DNA from: Pseudonocardia petroleophila
GTDB taxonomy: Bacteria > Actinomycetota > Actinomycetes > Mycobacteriales > Pseudonocardiaceae
Length of the DNA: 64,000 nt
NCBI RefSeq assembly: GCF_014235185.1
Contig: NZ_CP060131.1
Coordinates: 3,479,501 to 3,543,500, forward strand
Direction of reading: 5' to 3'
Positions 55,583-64,000 of this stretch are shown in pieces. The notes under the pieces are model-generated. The model saw only the letters and a list, made by a program, of their open reading frames with translations, had not been told where the DNA came from and did not search any database. The translations under genes and the position numbers were made by a program. The first letter of the stretch is position 1. Each line of letters opens with the position of its first letter.

Positions 55583-56539
55583 TCAGAGCTCCAGCACCGG
55601 GGCGAGCGCGTCGAGCAGGACCGGGACGGTCGGCGGGGTGACCGGGAACCCCGCGGCGTTCTGCTGCGCGGTCAGCACGACGCAGCGGCCCTGCGCGATG
55701 ACCGGGATCGCCGAGAACACCGGGTCGGCGAGCAGAGCGGCCTGCAGCTCGTCACCCGCGTGGCCGATGATCACCACGTCGACGTCGAGGCGTGCGGAGG
55801 CGAGCTCCAGCGACACGTCCTCGTAGCCGTCGACGGCGGTGGGGGAGTCCGCCACCCGCACGTTCAGCTCGGCCAGGAAGTTGGGCAGCTCGGCGCCGGG
55901 CACGCGGAAGTTGACGGTCCCGTCGTCCTGGTAGCTCAGCAGCACCGCGGCGGTGACCGGGGTGGCGCGCCGGGCCGCGGTGATCTGCGCGTCCACCTCG
56001 CCGATCACCCGCCGCGCCGTGTCCGGCGCGCCGAAGACCTCGCCGAGGAGCGTGACGGTGGCCCGCAGGTCGGTCTCCGGCAGCTGGACGAGCGGCGCGA
56101 CGGCGCGGGCGGGCTCCCAGTAGTCGCCGAGGTCGCCGTTGGCCAGGATGAGGTCCGGTTCGAGCGCCGCGATCGCCTCGACCGGCACCCCGTCGGCGAT
56201 GCCGAAGGCGGGCCCGCCCGCGAGCTGCTCGGCGATCCAGGGGTACTCCTCCGGGGTCGCCTCGCCGCCGTAGCCGACGATCTCGTACTCCGCGGTCAGG
56301 AAGGGCGCCAGGAACGGGACGACGCGGTTGCCGTTCATCACGACGATCCGGCGCGGGGCCCGGTCCAGCACCACCGGCCCGTCGTCGGGGGTGGTGACGG
56401 TGCGCGGGAAGCCGGGCTCGACGGGACCCGTCGCCGGAGCCGGGGCGCAGGCGGTGACCAGGCCGGCCGCGCCCAGCAGGCCGAGGAACCGGCGGCGGGT
56501 GGCGTCGTCGACCGGGCGGGGCAGGAGTGCGAGCGGCAC
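55583..56539 (-). CDS. Iron-siderophore ABC transporter substrate-binding lipoprotein
   Basis: A 318-residue periplasmic-binding-type protein of the FepB/FhuD class. The N-terminus [17 protein letters not shown] is a Tat-like signal ending in a lipobox cysteine near residue 31. [39 protein letters not shown] and [34 protein letters not shown] are typical of siderophore-binding lobes. GTG 56539 has GAGGAG. No permease or ATPase lies next to it, so its transporter must be elsewhere. No IdeR-type iron box was seen upstream. Confidence 0.87.
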   Translation of the reverse strand: MPLALLPRPVDDATRRRFLGLLGAAGLVTACAPAPATGPVEPGFPRTVTTPDDGPVVLDRAPRRIVVMNGNRVVPFLAPFLTAEYEIVGYGGEATPEEYPWIAEQLAGGPAFGIADGVPVEAIAALEPDLILANGDLGDYWEPARAVAPLVQLPETDLRATVTLLGEVFGAPDTARRVIGEVDAQITAARRATPVTAAVLLSYQDDGTVNFRVPGAELPNFLAELNVRVADSPTAVDGYEDVSLELASARLDVDVVIIGHAGDELQAALLADPVFSAIPVIAQGRCVVLTAQQNAAGFPVTPPTVPVLLDALAPVLEL

Positions 56540-56557
56540 GGGGGCTCCTCGGGTGGG

Positions 56558-56569
56558 ACCGGATCCGGT
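56558..56569. promoter_or_regulatory. 12-bp palindrome ACCGGATCCGGT upstream of the siderophore-binding gene
   Basis: A perfect palindrome about 20 bases before the GTG. It may be incidental in such GC-rich DNA; no known regulator motif is matched. Confidence 0.25.
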
Positions 56570-56616
56570 GGAGTGAACCAAGCACCTGTTCCGGCAACCA
56601 CTCGTCGCAGGCCCGC

Positions 56617-57840
56617 TCAGACCCCCAGGTGCGCCAGCACCGCCTGCGCCGCGCGCCGGCCGCTGACCAGCGCCCCCTGCGTCGACGGGGTGTCGCGGTG
56701 GTCGCCCGCCACGAACAGGCCGTCGCCGAGCGCGACGTCGCGCCGCACCGGGTGGCCCGGGCGGAACGCCGGAAGGGCGGCGCGGACGTCCGCGGTGTGC
56801 AGGTGCTCCCACCCGCCGGCCGGTCGGCCGTAGATCCGGGCCAGCTCGCGGCGGACCTCCGGCTCCGGCTGCGGGGCGCCGAGCACGGTCGAGGAGATCA
56901 GCGACCGGCGGTCGGGGGAGTAGCCGGGGGCGGCGCGGGTGAGCACCACGGTGTTGGCGACGGGGCCGCGCGTGGCGTCGAGGTGCAGGACCGGCAGCTC
57001 GGCGGGCGGGGTGTCCGTGACGTGGTAGTAGGTGGTGAGCGCGTGCATCGGCGCGACGTCGAGGCCGGGGAGCAGGGTCCCCGCGGTGACCGGGTCGGTC
57101 GCGACGAGCACCGCCCGCGCCGTCAGCTCGCCGTCGGCGGTGTGCACGACACCGGGCCGCACGGTCGTGACGCGCCGCCCCAGCCGGAGCACGCCGTCGG
57201 GCAGCCCCGCGGCGAGCTGCGCGGGCAGCGCACCCATGCCCTCGGCGGGCACCGCGACCGTGCCGAGCGCGAAGCTGCGCCACACCAGCCGCACGTAGCC
57301 CGCCGAGGTCTCCAGCGCCGACTCCCCGAGCACACCGGACAGGAACGGCCGCAGGAACCGCTCCACGACCGGCCCGTCCAGACCCGCGGCCGCGAGGTCC
57401 TGCGCGGCCGACCGGTCGATCATCCCGGCCGTGCGCGACGGCGGGGCGGCCAGCACGCGGGCGGTCCAGGCGACCAGCTTCGCCTTGTCGGCGACGCCGA
57501 ACAGCCCGTCGACGGCCGTCGCGACCGCCTGCGACGGGCGCCGCGCGGGGTTGGTGAACCGGTGCAGCCTGCCCCCGGCGCCGCGGATCGCCGCACCCGG
57601 CTCGAACGCGCGCAGGTCGAGCGCGGGCAGGTTCGCGGCGGCCCGCAGCGCCGGGTAGGAGGTGTTGAGCACCTGGAACCCGCGGTCGCAGCGGAACCCG
57701 TCGACGACGTCGGTGGCCATCCGGCCGCCGGGCCGGTCGGCGGCGTCGAGGACCACGACGTCGAGCCCGCGGTGGGTGAGCAGCTGCGCGGCGCGCAACC
57801 CCGCGAGCCCGGCGCCGACGACGAGGACGTCGGGGGTCAC
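56617..57840 (-). CDS. FAD-dependent amine oxidase/protoporphyrinogen oxidase-like protein
   Basis: A 407-residue flavoprotein. DVLVVGAGLAGLRAAQLLTHRGLDVVVLDAADRPGGRMATD (residues ~4-45) is the classic FAD-binding start of the amine oxidase/phytoene desaturase superfamily; FLSGVLGESALETSAGYVRLVWRSF and GLFVAGDHRDTPSTQGALVSGRRAAQAVL at the C-terminus complete the FAD fold. Substrate is unknown. GTG 57840 overlaps the stop of the TIGR01777 epimerase gene, so they form an operon. Confidence 0.85.
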   Translation of the reverse strand: MTPDVLVVGAGLAGLRAAQLLTHRGLDVVVLDAADRPGGRMATDVVDGFRCDRGFQVLNTSYPALRAAANLPALDLRAFEPGAAIRGAGGRLHRFTNPARRPSQAVATAVDGLFGVADKAKLVAWTARVLAAPPSRTAGMIDRSAAQDLAAAGLDGPVVERFLRPFLSGVLGESALETSAGYVRLVWRSFALGTVAVPAEGMGALPAQLAAGLPDGVLRLGRRVTTVRPGVVHTADGELTARAVLVATDPVTAGTLLPGLDVAPMHALTTYYHVTDTPPAELPVLHLDATRGPVANTVVLTRAAPGYSPDRRSLISSTVLGAPQPEPEVRRELARIYGRPAGGWEHLHTADVRAALPAFRPGHPVRRDVALGDGLFVAGDHRDTPSTQGALVSGRRAAQAVLAHLGV

Positions 57841-58727
57841 GAGCCGACGGCGGCGGAGAGCGCCTCGCCGATCGCCTGGTGCCGGAACTGGTACCCGGCG
57901 GCCTGCAGCCGGGCGGGCACGACGCGCTGCCCGTAGAGCAGCATCTCCTCGCCCATCGACCCGCCGACGGTCCGGATCAGGAACGCCGGGACGGGGATCG
58001 ACGTGGGCCGGCCGACGGCGGCGGCCAGCGCCTTCGTCAGCTCCGCGTTGGTGACGGGCGTGGGCCCGACGAGGTTCACCGGGCCGCTGATCGACGGCGT
58101 CTCCAGCGCGAACCGGATCCCGCCCACCTCGTCGTCGAGCGACACCCAGGGCATGTACTGCGTGCCCGGGCCGAGCCGCCCGCCCAGGAACGCCTTGAAC
58201 AGCGGCCGCAGCAGGCCGAGCAGCCCACCGGCGGGGGACAGCACGAGACCGGTGCGGAGCAGGACCACCCGGGCCCCGGCCTCCTGCGCCTTCGCCGTGG
58301 CGGCCTCCCACTCGGCGCACACCTCGGCGAGGAACCCGGCGCCGTGCGGAGCGGTCTCGTCGACCGCGCGACCCGCCGTGTCGCCGTAGAAGCCGGTGGC
58401 GGACCCGGACAGGAACGCGGGCACCCCGTGCTCGGCGACGGCGGCGGCCAGCACCTCCGTGGGCACCAGCCGGCTGTCGCGCACCTCCTGCTTGCGCGCA
58501 CCGGTCCACGGGCGGTCGGCGATCCCGACACCGCCCAGGTTGATCACCGCGTCGACGCCGTCGAAGGTGCCGTCGTCGATGCGCCCGGCCGGGGGGTCCC
58601 ACCCCCGCTCGTCGGGGGCGGCCGGCGGCCTGCGGACGAGCCGCAGGACGTCGTGCCCCGCCTCCCGCAGGTGGGAGACCAGAGCTGTTCCGATCAGACC
58701 GGACGAACCGGCGATGACGACGCGCAC
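57837..58727 (-). CDS. TIGR01777 family NAD-binding epimerase-like protein
   Basis: A 296-residue protein of the TIGR01777/SulA-like SDR family. MRVVIAGSSGLIGTALVSHLREAGHDVLRLVRR is the cofactor-binding start, INLGGVGIADRPWTGARKQEVRDSR and SGSATGFYGD are diagnostic, and PVPAFLIRTVGGSMGEEMLLYGQRVVPARLQAAGYQFRH is the conserved C-terminal part (DUF1731). In mycobacteria the homologue Rv2216 sits between dlaT and lipB, as here. GTG 58727 lies 7 bases behind a GAGTAT box, a possible leaderless start. Confidence 0.9.
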   Translation of the reverse strand: MRVVIAGSSGLIGTALVSHLREAGHDVLRLVRRPPAAPDERGWDPPAGRIDDGTFDGVDAVINLGGVGIADRPWTGARKQEVRDSRLVPTEVLAAAVAEHGVPAFLSGSATGFYGDTAGRAVDETAPHGAGFLAEVCAEWEAATAKAQEAGARVVLLRTGLVLSPAGGLLGLLRPLFKAFLGGRLGPGTQYMPWVSLDDEVGGIRFALETPSISGPVNLVGPTPVTNAELTKALAAAVGRPTSIPVPAFLIRTVGGSMGEEMLLYGQRVVPARLQAAGYQFRHQAIGEALSAAVGS

Positions 58728-58753
58728 GCGGTGAATACTCGCGGAACGGCGAA

Positions 58754-58780
58754 GGGCGCGCGACCCGGGGTCGCGCGCCC
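58754..58780 (-). terminator. Terminator hairpin after sucB
   Basis: GGGCGCGCGACC (58754-58765) and GGTCGCGCGCCC (58769-58780) form a perfect 12-bp stem with a 3-base loop, 16 bases behind the sucB stop. Confidence 0.8.
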
Positions 58781-58795
58781 TCCGTGCGGCCGGGG

Positions 58796-60634
58796 CTAGA
58801 GGCCGAGATCGGCCTCGAACGCGCCCTCCTCGAGCCGGGCCTTGATCGCCGAGACGAACCGGCCGGCGTCGGCGCCGTCGACCAGGCGGTGGTCGTAGGT
58901 CAGCGGCAGGTAGCAGACGGAACGGACCGCGATGACGTCGTCGCCGTCGGCGCCCGTCACCACCATCGGCTGCTTGGTGATCACGCCGGTGCCCAGGATG
59001 GCGACCTGGGGCTGGTTGATGATCGGTGTGTCGAACAGCGCACCGGCGCTGCCGATGTTGGTGATGGTGAACGTGCCGCCGGACAGCTCGTCGGGGCCGA
59101 TCTTGCTGTCGCGCGTGCGGGCCGCGACGTCGGCGATCTTGCGGGCGATCCCGGCGATGTTGAGGTCCTCGGCGTTCTTGATGACCGGGACGAGGAGGCC
59201 GCGGGGGGTGTCGACCGCGACCGCGAGGTGCACGTTCGCGTGGTACGTCACCTCCTTGGTCTCGTCGTTGATCGACGCGTTGACCTGCGGGAACGCCTTG
59301 AGCGCCTCGACGACCGCCTTCGCGAAGAACGGCAGGAAGGTGAGCTTGACGCCCTCGCGGCGCTCGAACTCCGCCTTCGCCCGCGTGCGGAGCTTCGCGA
59401 TGCGGGTCATGTCGACCTGCTGGACCGTCGTGAGCTGCGCGGAGACCGCCAGCGACTCGGTCATCCGCTGCGCGATCACCTGGCGCAGGCGCGGCATCTT
59501 CACCGTGGTGCCGGGCTCCGGGGCGCCCTTGGCCGGCTTGGCGACGGCCTGCGGCGCGGCCGGGGCCGACCCGCCCGCTCCACCCGAGGACGCCGGGGCC
59601 GCGGCGGGCTCGGGTGCGGGCTCCGGCTCGGGGGCGGCCGACTCCGCCGCGGCGAGCACGTCCTGCTTGCGGATGCGCCCGCCGACCCCGGACCCGGTGA
59701 CCGTCGAGAGGTCGACGCCGTGCTCGGTGGCCAGCTTGCGGACCAGCGGCGTGACGTACGGGGCGCCGGTGGGGGCGTCGCCGCCGCCGGAGGAACCGTT
59801 CGACTCGGGCCGCGACGGCTGCTCGGAGGCGACGTCCTCGCGCTCGGCCGCCTCCTGCGCCTTCGGGGCCTCCGCGGGGGCCTTCTCCTGCGCCTTCGGG
59901 GCGGGCTCCGCCTTCTCCGCCGGCTCGGCCTGCTTCGGCTCCGGCTTCTTCTCCGGCTCCGGGGCGGGCTTCTCCTCGGCCTCCGCGGGAGCGGCGGACC
60001 CGTCGCCGATGACGGCGAGCTGCCCGCCGACCTCGACGGTCTCGTCCTCGCCCGCGGTGATCTCCAGCAGCGTGCCGGCGACGGGGGACGGGATCTCGGT
60101 GTCGACCTTGTCGGTGGAGACCTCGAGCAGCGGCTCGTCGACCTCGACGGAGTCGCCGACCTCCTTGAGCCAGCGCGTCACGGTGCCCTCGGTGACGCTC
60201 TCGCCCAGCTCGGGCATGGTGATCGCGGTGCCGGAGCCGGTGGACTCCGTGGCGGCCTTCGGGGCCTCCTCCGGCTCCTCCTGCTCGGTGGAGGGCTCCT
60301 CGGCGGGGGCCTCCTCCTGGGCGGGCTCCTCCTCGGCCGCGGGCTCCGCGGGGGCGTCACCGGAGTCACCGCCGGAGTCGCCGCCGCCGGACTCCTCGCC
60401 GTCGCCGATGACGGCGAGCTCGCCGCCGACCTCGACGGTCTCGTCCTCCCCGGCGACGATGCGCTGCAGCACACCGGCGGCGGGAGAGGGGATCTCGGTG
60501 TCGACCTTGTCGGTGGAGACCTCGAGCAACGGCTCGTCGACCTCGACCCGGTCACCCTCCTGCTTGAGCCAGCGGGTGACGGTGCCCTCGGTGACGCTCT
60601 CACCGAGCGCGGGCATCTGGACGGAGAACGCCAT
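58796..60634 (-). CDS. sucB: Dihydrolipoamide acyltransferase (E2) of 2-oxoacid dehydrogenase, two lipoyl domains
   Basis: A 612-residue E2 subunit. Two lipoyl domains start at residues ~3 ([22 protein letters not shown]) and ~135 ([22 protein letters not shown]), each with the lipoylated lysine in VSTDKVDTE. Long Ala/Glu/Pro linkers follow, then the E3-binding domain ([34 protein letters not shown]) and the acyltransferase core ending in [13 protein letters not shown]. In actinobacteria this DlaT/SucB serves pyruvate dehydrogenase and antioxidant systems. ATG 60634 follows AAGGAG. It is downstream of lpd and probably co-transcribed; a strong hairpin ends the operon. Confidence 0.96.
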   Translation of the reverse strand: MAFSVQMPALGESVTEGTVTRWLKQEGDRVEVDEPLLEVSTDKVDTEIPSPAAGVLQRIVAGEDETVEVGGELAVIGDGEESGGGDSGGDSGDAPAEPAAEEEPAQEEAPAEEPSTEQEEPEEAPKAATESTGSGTAITMPELGESVTEGTVTRWLKEVGDSVEVDEPLLEVSTDKVDTEIPSPVAGTLLEITAGEDETVEVGGQLAVIGDGSAAPAEAEEKPAPEPEKKPEPKQAEPAEKAEPAPKAQEKAPAEAPKAQEAAEREDVASEQPSRPESNGSSGGGDAPTGAPYVTPLVRKLATEHGVDLSTVTGSGVGGRIRKQDVLAAAESAAPEPEPAPEPAAAPASSGGAGGSAPAAPQAVAKPAKGAPEPGTTVKMPRLRQVIAQRMTESLAVSAQLTTVQQVDMTRIAKLRTRAKAEFERREGVKLTFLPFFAKAVVEALKAFPQVNASINDETKEVTYHANVHLAVAVDTPRGLLVPVIKNAEDLNIAGIARKIADVAARTRDSKIGPDELSGGTFTITNIGSAGALFDTPIINQPQVAILGTGVITKQPMVVTGADGDDVIAVRSVCYLPLTYDHRLVDGADAGRFVSAIKARLEEGAFEADLGL

Positions 60635-60676
60635 GGCTCTCGGGGCTCCTTACTTCTACGCGGATCGGGGGAGCGG

Positions 60677-62059
60677 TCAGGAGTGGCTGTGCAGGGGCTT
60701 GCCGGCCAGCGCCAGGAACGCCTCGCCGAACGCCTCGTTCTGGGTGGGGTGGGCGTGGATCAGGGCGGCGACGTCCTCGGCCTGGGCGTCCCAGTTGTAG
60801 ACCAGCTGGGCCTCGCCGATGAGCTCGCCGACGCGGGCGCCGACCATGTGGATGCCGACGACCGGCCCCTCGGTGCCCTTGGCGCCGGTCTTGATCAGCT
60901 TGATCGCGCCCTGCGTCTGCAGGATCTGCGACTTGCCGTTGCCGGCCAGGTCGTAGGTGAGCGTCTCGATCTCGCCGTACTTCTCCTTGGCCTGCGTCTC
61001 GGTGAGGCCGACGGAGGCGACCTCCGGCTCGCAGTAGGTGACGCGCGGGATGCCGGCCTCGTCGAGCACCGGCGGGTTGAGCCCGGCCAGGTCCTCGGCG
61101 AGGAAGATGCCCTGGGCGAAGCCGCGGTGCGCGAGCTGCAGGCCGGGGACGATGTCGCCGAGCGCGTAGACGTTCTCGAGGTTGGTGCGCAGCCGCTCGT
61201 CGGTGAGGACGAAGCCGCGCTCCATCGTGACGCCCGCCTCCTCGTACCCGGCGTTGGCGGTGTTGGGGCCGCGGCCGATGGCGACGAGCAGCAGGTCGGC
61301 CTCGATCTCCTCGCCGGACTCCAGCGACACCGTGACGGCGTCGTCGGTCTGCTTGGCGCCGGTGAACTTCACGCCGGTCTTGAAGGTGATCTTGCGCTTG
61401 CGGAACGCGCGCTCCAGGGCCTTGGACGCGAACTCGTCCTCGTTGGGCACCAGGTGCGGCAGCGCCTCGACGATCGTGACGTCGGCGCCGAAGCTCTTGA
61501 AGACGCTGGCGAACTCGACGCCGATGACGCCGCCGCCGAGCACCACGACCCGCTTCGGGGCCTCGTCGAGGTGGATCGCCTCGTAGGAGGTGACGATGCG
61601 GCCGCCGATGTCGAGGCCGGGCAGCGACTTCGCGTAGCTGCCGGTGGCGAGCACCACCTTCTTCCCGACGTACCGGTCGTCGCCGACGACGACGGCGTTC
61701 GGGCCCTCGAACCGGCCCGTTCCGTCGACCAGGGTGATCTTGCGGGACTTCACCAGCCCCTGCAGCCCCTTGTAGAGCTTGGCGATCACGCCGTCCTTGT
61801 AGGAGTTGACGCCCGCCATGTCGATGCCGTCGAACGTGCTCCGCACGCCGATGCGCTCGCCCTCGCGGGCGGAGTCGGCCACCTCGGCCGCGTGCAGCAG
61901 TGCCTTGGTCGGGATGCAGCCGTAGTGCAGGCAGGTGCCGCCGAGCTTGTCCTTCTCGATCAGCACGACCGACATCCCCAGCTCCGCAGCGCGCAGCGCG
62001 CAGGCGTAACCACCCGATCCGCCGCCGAGGATCACCAGGTCCGCGTTGTGCTCGGGCAC
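60677..62059 (-). CDS. lpdA: Dihydrolipoamide dehydrogenase (E3)
   Basis: A 460-residue FAD/NAD disulfide oxidoreductase. FAD motif LVILGGGSGGYACALRAAELG at ~7-27, redox cysteines in GGTCLHYGCIPTKAL near 43-48, NAD motif VVVLGGGVIGVEFASVF near 170, and the C-terminal HAHPTQNEAFGEAFL with the catalytic His-Glu pair. It reoxidises the dihydrolipoyl groups of E2. The frame is open to 62095, but GTG 62059 (PEHNADLVILGG) follows GGGAG and starts the conserved protein. It is followed by sucB after 42 bases. Confidence 0.96.
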   Translation of the reverse strand: MPEHNADLVILGGGSGGYACALRAAELGMSVVLIEKDKLGGTCLHYGCIPTKALLHAAEVADSAREGERIGVRSTFDGIDMAGVNSYKDGVIAKLYKGLQGLVKSRKITLVDGTGRFEGPNAVVVGDDRYVGKKVVLATGSYAKSLPGLDIGGRIVTSYEAIHLDEAPKRVVVLGGGVIGVEFASVFKSFGADVTIVEALPHLVPNEDEFASKALERAFRKRKITFKTGVKFTGAKQTDDAVTVSLESGEEIEADLLLVAIGRGPNTANAGYEEAGVTMERGFVLTDERLRTNLENVYALGDIVPGLQLAHRGFAQGIFLAEDLAGLNPPVLDEAGIPRVTYCEPEVASVGLTETQAKEKYGEIETLTYDLAGNGKSQILQTQGAIKLIKTGAKGTEGPVVGIHMVGARVGELIGEAQLVYNWDAQAEDVAALIHAHPTQNEAFGEAFLALAGKPLHSHS

Positions 62060-62207
62060 GTGAGAACTCCCTATCGAGATCAGCCGTCGCGGCATGTCAC
62101 GCCGCCTGCGGCCATCCTGTCATCCGGCGCGCCGTCGTGTGAGCCCTGGTCGGGTCGGGAGAGAATCCGTGCCCCTGCGCGTTGGGGATCGCAGGAGGTG
62201 GTCGGAG

Positions 62208-62549
62208 ATGGGCCTGCTGGACAGGTTGCGGGGACGGCGCGCGGGCACCACGCGCACCGGGCGGCGCGAGGACGAGGAGCACCTGCGGGAGTGGTTCGCC
62301 GCGCACGAGGGCGTCGAGGGGTTCGTCGAGCCGCGCACCGCGGTCACCGAGACCACGATGCTGCTCGTCGACGCCGACGGGGCGTGGACGCGGCGCCGCG
62401 TCACCGGCCCGGACGCGGCCCGCAGGCTGGCGAGGTCGCTGAAGATGCCGGTGTACGACACGCAGCTGATGGGCTACCCGCAGCGCATGCGCGACCACGA
62501 CGCCCGCGAGAAGATCCTCCGCGAACGGGCCCGCCGCGACGGCCCGTGA
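62208..62549 (+). CDS. Conserved actinobacterial hypothetical protein (113 aa)
   Basis: A soluble 113-residue protein: MGLLDRLRGRR, then EHLREWFAAHEGVEGFVEPRTAVTETTMLLVDADGAWTRRRV and AARRLARSLKMPVYDTQLMGYPQRMRDHDARE. I recognise the pattern as a small protein often found beside the lpd/pepA genes in this order, but it has no named domain or known function. ATG 62208 is preceded by AGGAGGTGGTCGGAG. It is divergent from lpd and convergent with pepA, from which it is separated by 6 bases. Confidence 0.7.
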   Translation: MGLLDRLRGRRAGTTRTGRREDEEHLREWFAAHEGVEGFVEPRTAVTETTMLLVDADGAWTRRRVTGPDAARRLARSLKMPVYDTQLMGYPQRMRDHDAREKILRERARRDGP

Positions 62550-62555
62550 CCCCGG

Positions 62556-64000
62556 TCAGCCGTTCTCGGCGATGTCGGTGAGCAGGGCCCACAGGGTGCG
62601 GACGGGGACGCCGGTGCCGCCCTTCGCGGTGTAGCCGTACGGGCCGCCGGTGTGGAAGCTCGGGCCGGCGATGTCGATGTGGGCCCACGGCAGGCCGTCG
62701 GGCACGAACTCCGACAGGAACACCCCGGCCACGAGCATGCCGCCCCAGCGGGTGCCGGAGACGTTGGCGAGGTCGGCCACGCGGGAGTCGAGGTCGGCGC
62801 GCAGGTGCTCGGGCAGCGGCATGGCCCACCCGCCCTCGCCCGTGGCCTGCGCGTGGGCGGCGATGCGGTCGCGCAGCTCCTCGGTGCCCATGACGCCCGC
62901 GGTGCGGGTGCCGAGCGCCACCATCTGCGCGCCGGTCAGGGTGGAGGTCTCGATGAGGTAGTCGGGCTCGTCCTCGGCGGCGCGGACGATCGCGTCGGCC
63001 AGGATCAGCCGGCCCTCGGCGTCGGTGTTGAGCACCTCGACGGTCTTCCCGCCGTACATGGTCAGCACGTCACCGGGCCGGTAGGCGGTGTCGGACGGCA
63101 TGTTCTCGGCCATCGGGACGGTCGCGGTGACGGCGACCGGCAGCCCGAGGCGCGCGGCGAGCACGGTCGTCGCGATGACGGCGGCGGCCCCGCTCATGTC
63201 CGAGGTCATCTGGTCCATGTTCGCGGCCGGCTTGATCGAGATGCCGCCGGTGTCGAACGTGATGCCCTTGCCGACGAGCGCGACCTTCTTGCGCGGGGCG
63301 TCGCCGCCCGCCCAGGTCAGCCGCACGAGCCGGGGCTTGCGCGCCGAGCCCTGCCCGACGCCGGACACGCCGCCGAACCCGCCCTCGACGAGCGCGACGT
63401 CGTCGAGCACCTCGACCTCGACGCCCGCGGCCTCCGCCAGCTCCCGCGCCCGGGCGGCGAACGACTCCGGGTACAGCGCGTTGGGCGGGGTGTTGATGAG
63501 GTCGCGGGCGGTGGTGACGGCGGTGGCCACCGCGGTGGCGACGCGCAGGGCGTCGGCCGCGTCGGCGTCGGAGGACAGGACGTCGACCCGCCCCACCGGC
63601 TCCGTGCCGCCGCCGTTGCCGCGGAACTCGGTGAACGCGTACGCCCCGAGCAGCGTGCCCTCCGCGGCCGCGGCGAGGTCGATGCGGCCCAGCGTCGACA
63701 GGGCGTGACCGGTGCCGGCGAGCGCGCGGGCCGCCGCCCCCGAGGCGCGGCGCACGGCGTCGGGTCCGGGGTCGCCCGTCCCGAGCCCGACGGCCACCAG
63801 CAGCGGCGCGGTGATCGCCCCGCGGGTGGGGATCCGCACGACCTCCTCGAGCTTGCCGGTGGCGCCCGCCACCGCGAGCAGCTCGGCGAGCGCGCCGTCG
63901 AAGGCGGTGTCGATCTCGACGGCGCCGTCCGCGAGGGCCAGGTCCCCCTCGGTGGCGGACAGGCCGATCACGACGGCGTCGACGGTGGCGGCGGCGGGGT
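62556..64000 (-). CDS. pepA: Leucyl aminopeptidase PepA (M17), 5' end outside the window
   Basis: A cytosolic di-metal aminopeptidase. The visible part has [33 protein letters not shown], with the metal-binding lysine and aspartates, and the M17 signature [13 protein letters not shown]; the C-terminal [23 protein letters not shown] and [15 protein letters not shown] are also typical. GTG 63971 is a possible start, but the open frame continues with protein-like codons to the window edge, and M17 proteins have a longer N-domain, so the true start probably lies beyond 64000. A pepA homologue also neighbours dlaT in mycobacteria. Confidence 0.93.
   Translation of the reverse strand, partial: PAAATVDAVVIGLSATEGDLALADGAVEIDTAFDGALAELLAVAGATGKLEEVVRIPTRGAITAPLLVAVGLGTGDPGPDAVRRASGAAARALAGTGHALSTLGRIDLAAAAEGTLLGAYAFTEFRGNGGGTEPVGRVDVLSSDADAADALRVATAVATAVTTARDLINTPPNALYPESFAARARELAEAAGVEVEVLDDVALVEGGFGGVSGVGQGSARKPRLVRLTWAGGDAPRKKVALVGKGITFDTGGISIKPAANMDQMTSDMSGAAAVIATTVLAARLGLPVAVTATVPMAENMPSDTAYRPGDVLTMYGGKTVEVLNTDAEGRLILADAIVRAAEDEPDYLIETSTLTGAQMVALGTRTAGVMGTEELRDRIAAHAQATGEGGWAMPLPEHLRADLDSRVADLANVSGTRWGGMLVAGVFLSEFVPDGLPWAHIDIAGPSFHTGGPYGYTAKGGTGVPVRTLWALLTDIAENG

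Noticed and set aside
56540-56616. IdeR/DtxR iron box upstream of the siderophore-binding lipoprotein.
   Set aside because: No sequence close to the TTAGGTTAGGCTAACC-type consensus was found; only a short BamHI-like palindrome is present.
1-64000. tRNA, rRNA, insertion sequences, prophage genes and a replication origin.
   Set aside because: No cloverleaf-like or rRNA sequence, transposase or integrase motif, or DnaA-box cluster was recognised. A covariance-model search would be needed to exclude small RNAs.

Overview
The window is very GC-rich with G/C at almost every third codon position. It carries DUF5709 and DUF5313 proteins, an SsgA-like regulator, two F420/flavin-type LLM oxidoreductases, a DUF222-HNH (13E12-type) protein, a PASTA-less serine/threonine kinase and an IdeR/LexA-era actinobacterial promoter style (-10 TANNNT, many leaderless GTG starts). 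Together these point to an actinomycete, most likely of the Pseudonocardiales (Pseudonocardia-like). No rRNA, tRNA, CRISPR array, transposase or phage gene was seen.

Left part (1-17.6 kb): superoxide dismutase and RNase Z; a HAD phosphatase; an SRPBCC protein; a two-module Lrp/AsnC regulator; then an accessory patch with a decaying 22-bp tandem array, an HNH endonuclease under a LexA-like SOS box, and a 14-bp minisatellite. After this come an SRPBCC-LLM oxidoreductase pair, two divergent DUF1990 proteins, an SDR, a TetR-cytochrome P450 unit, small actinobacterial proteins, an SsgA-like protein, a lipoprotein, an acyl-CoA synthetase and a flavin reductase.

Middle part (17.6-43.4 kb): a large cobalamin cluster. 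cobD; SURF1 and cobQ from one bidirectional promoter; then cobQ-chlI/D-cobO-AKR-cobB; a patatin; cobM; cobL; a cbiG-cobJ fusion; a B12 riboswitch with cobH-cbiX-cysG; a kinase and two proteins sharing a small C-terminal domain on the other strand; then a second B12 riboswitch with cobN-cobI-cobT. The set supplies most methyltransferases, both amidotransferases, the adenosyltransferase and a late-type chelatase. No precorrin-6A reductase, CobG, CobU/P or CobS/V is in the window. Two different repeat elements sit in frame inside cobB and cobN.

Right part (43.4-64 kb): a pseudokinase-like frame antisense to dinB; a phosphopantetheinyl transferase-dinB operon; a FAD oxidoreductase; a second P450 whose promoter carries the same palindrome as the first; a pcaB-like lyase; and the lipoate/2-oxoacid dehydrogenase block lipA, lipB, TIGR01777 epimerase, sucB (dlaT), lpd and pepA. 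That order is close to the dlaT-Rv2216-lipB-lipA arrangement of Mycobacterium, here interrupted by an SDR, an LLM enzyme, a serine hydrolase-ArsR unit, a siderophore-binding lipoprotein and a FAD oxidoreductase.

All functional calls rest on motif recognition and family knowledge; no database search was run.
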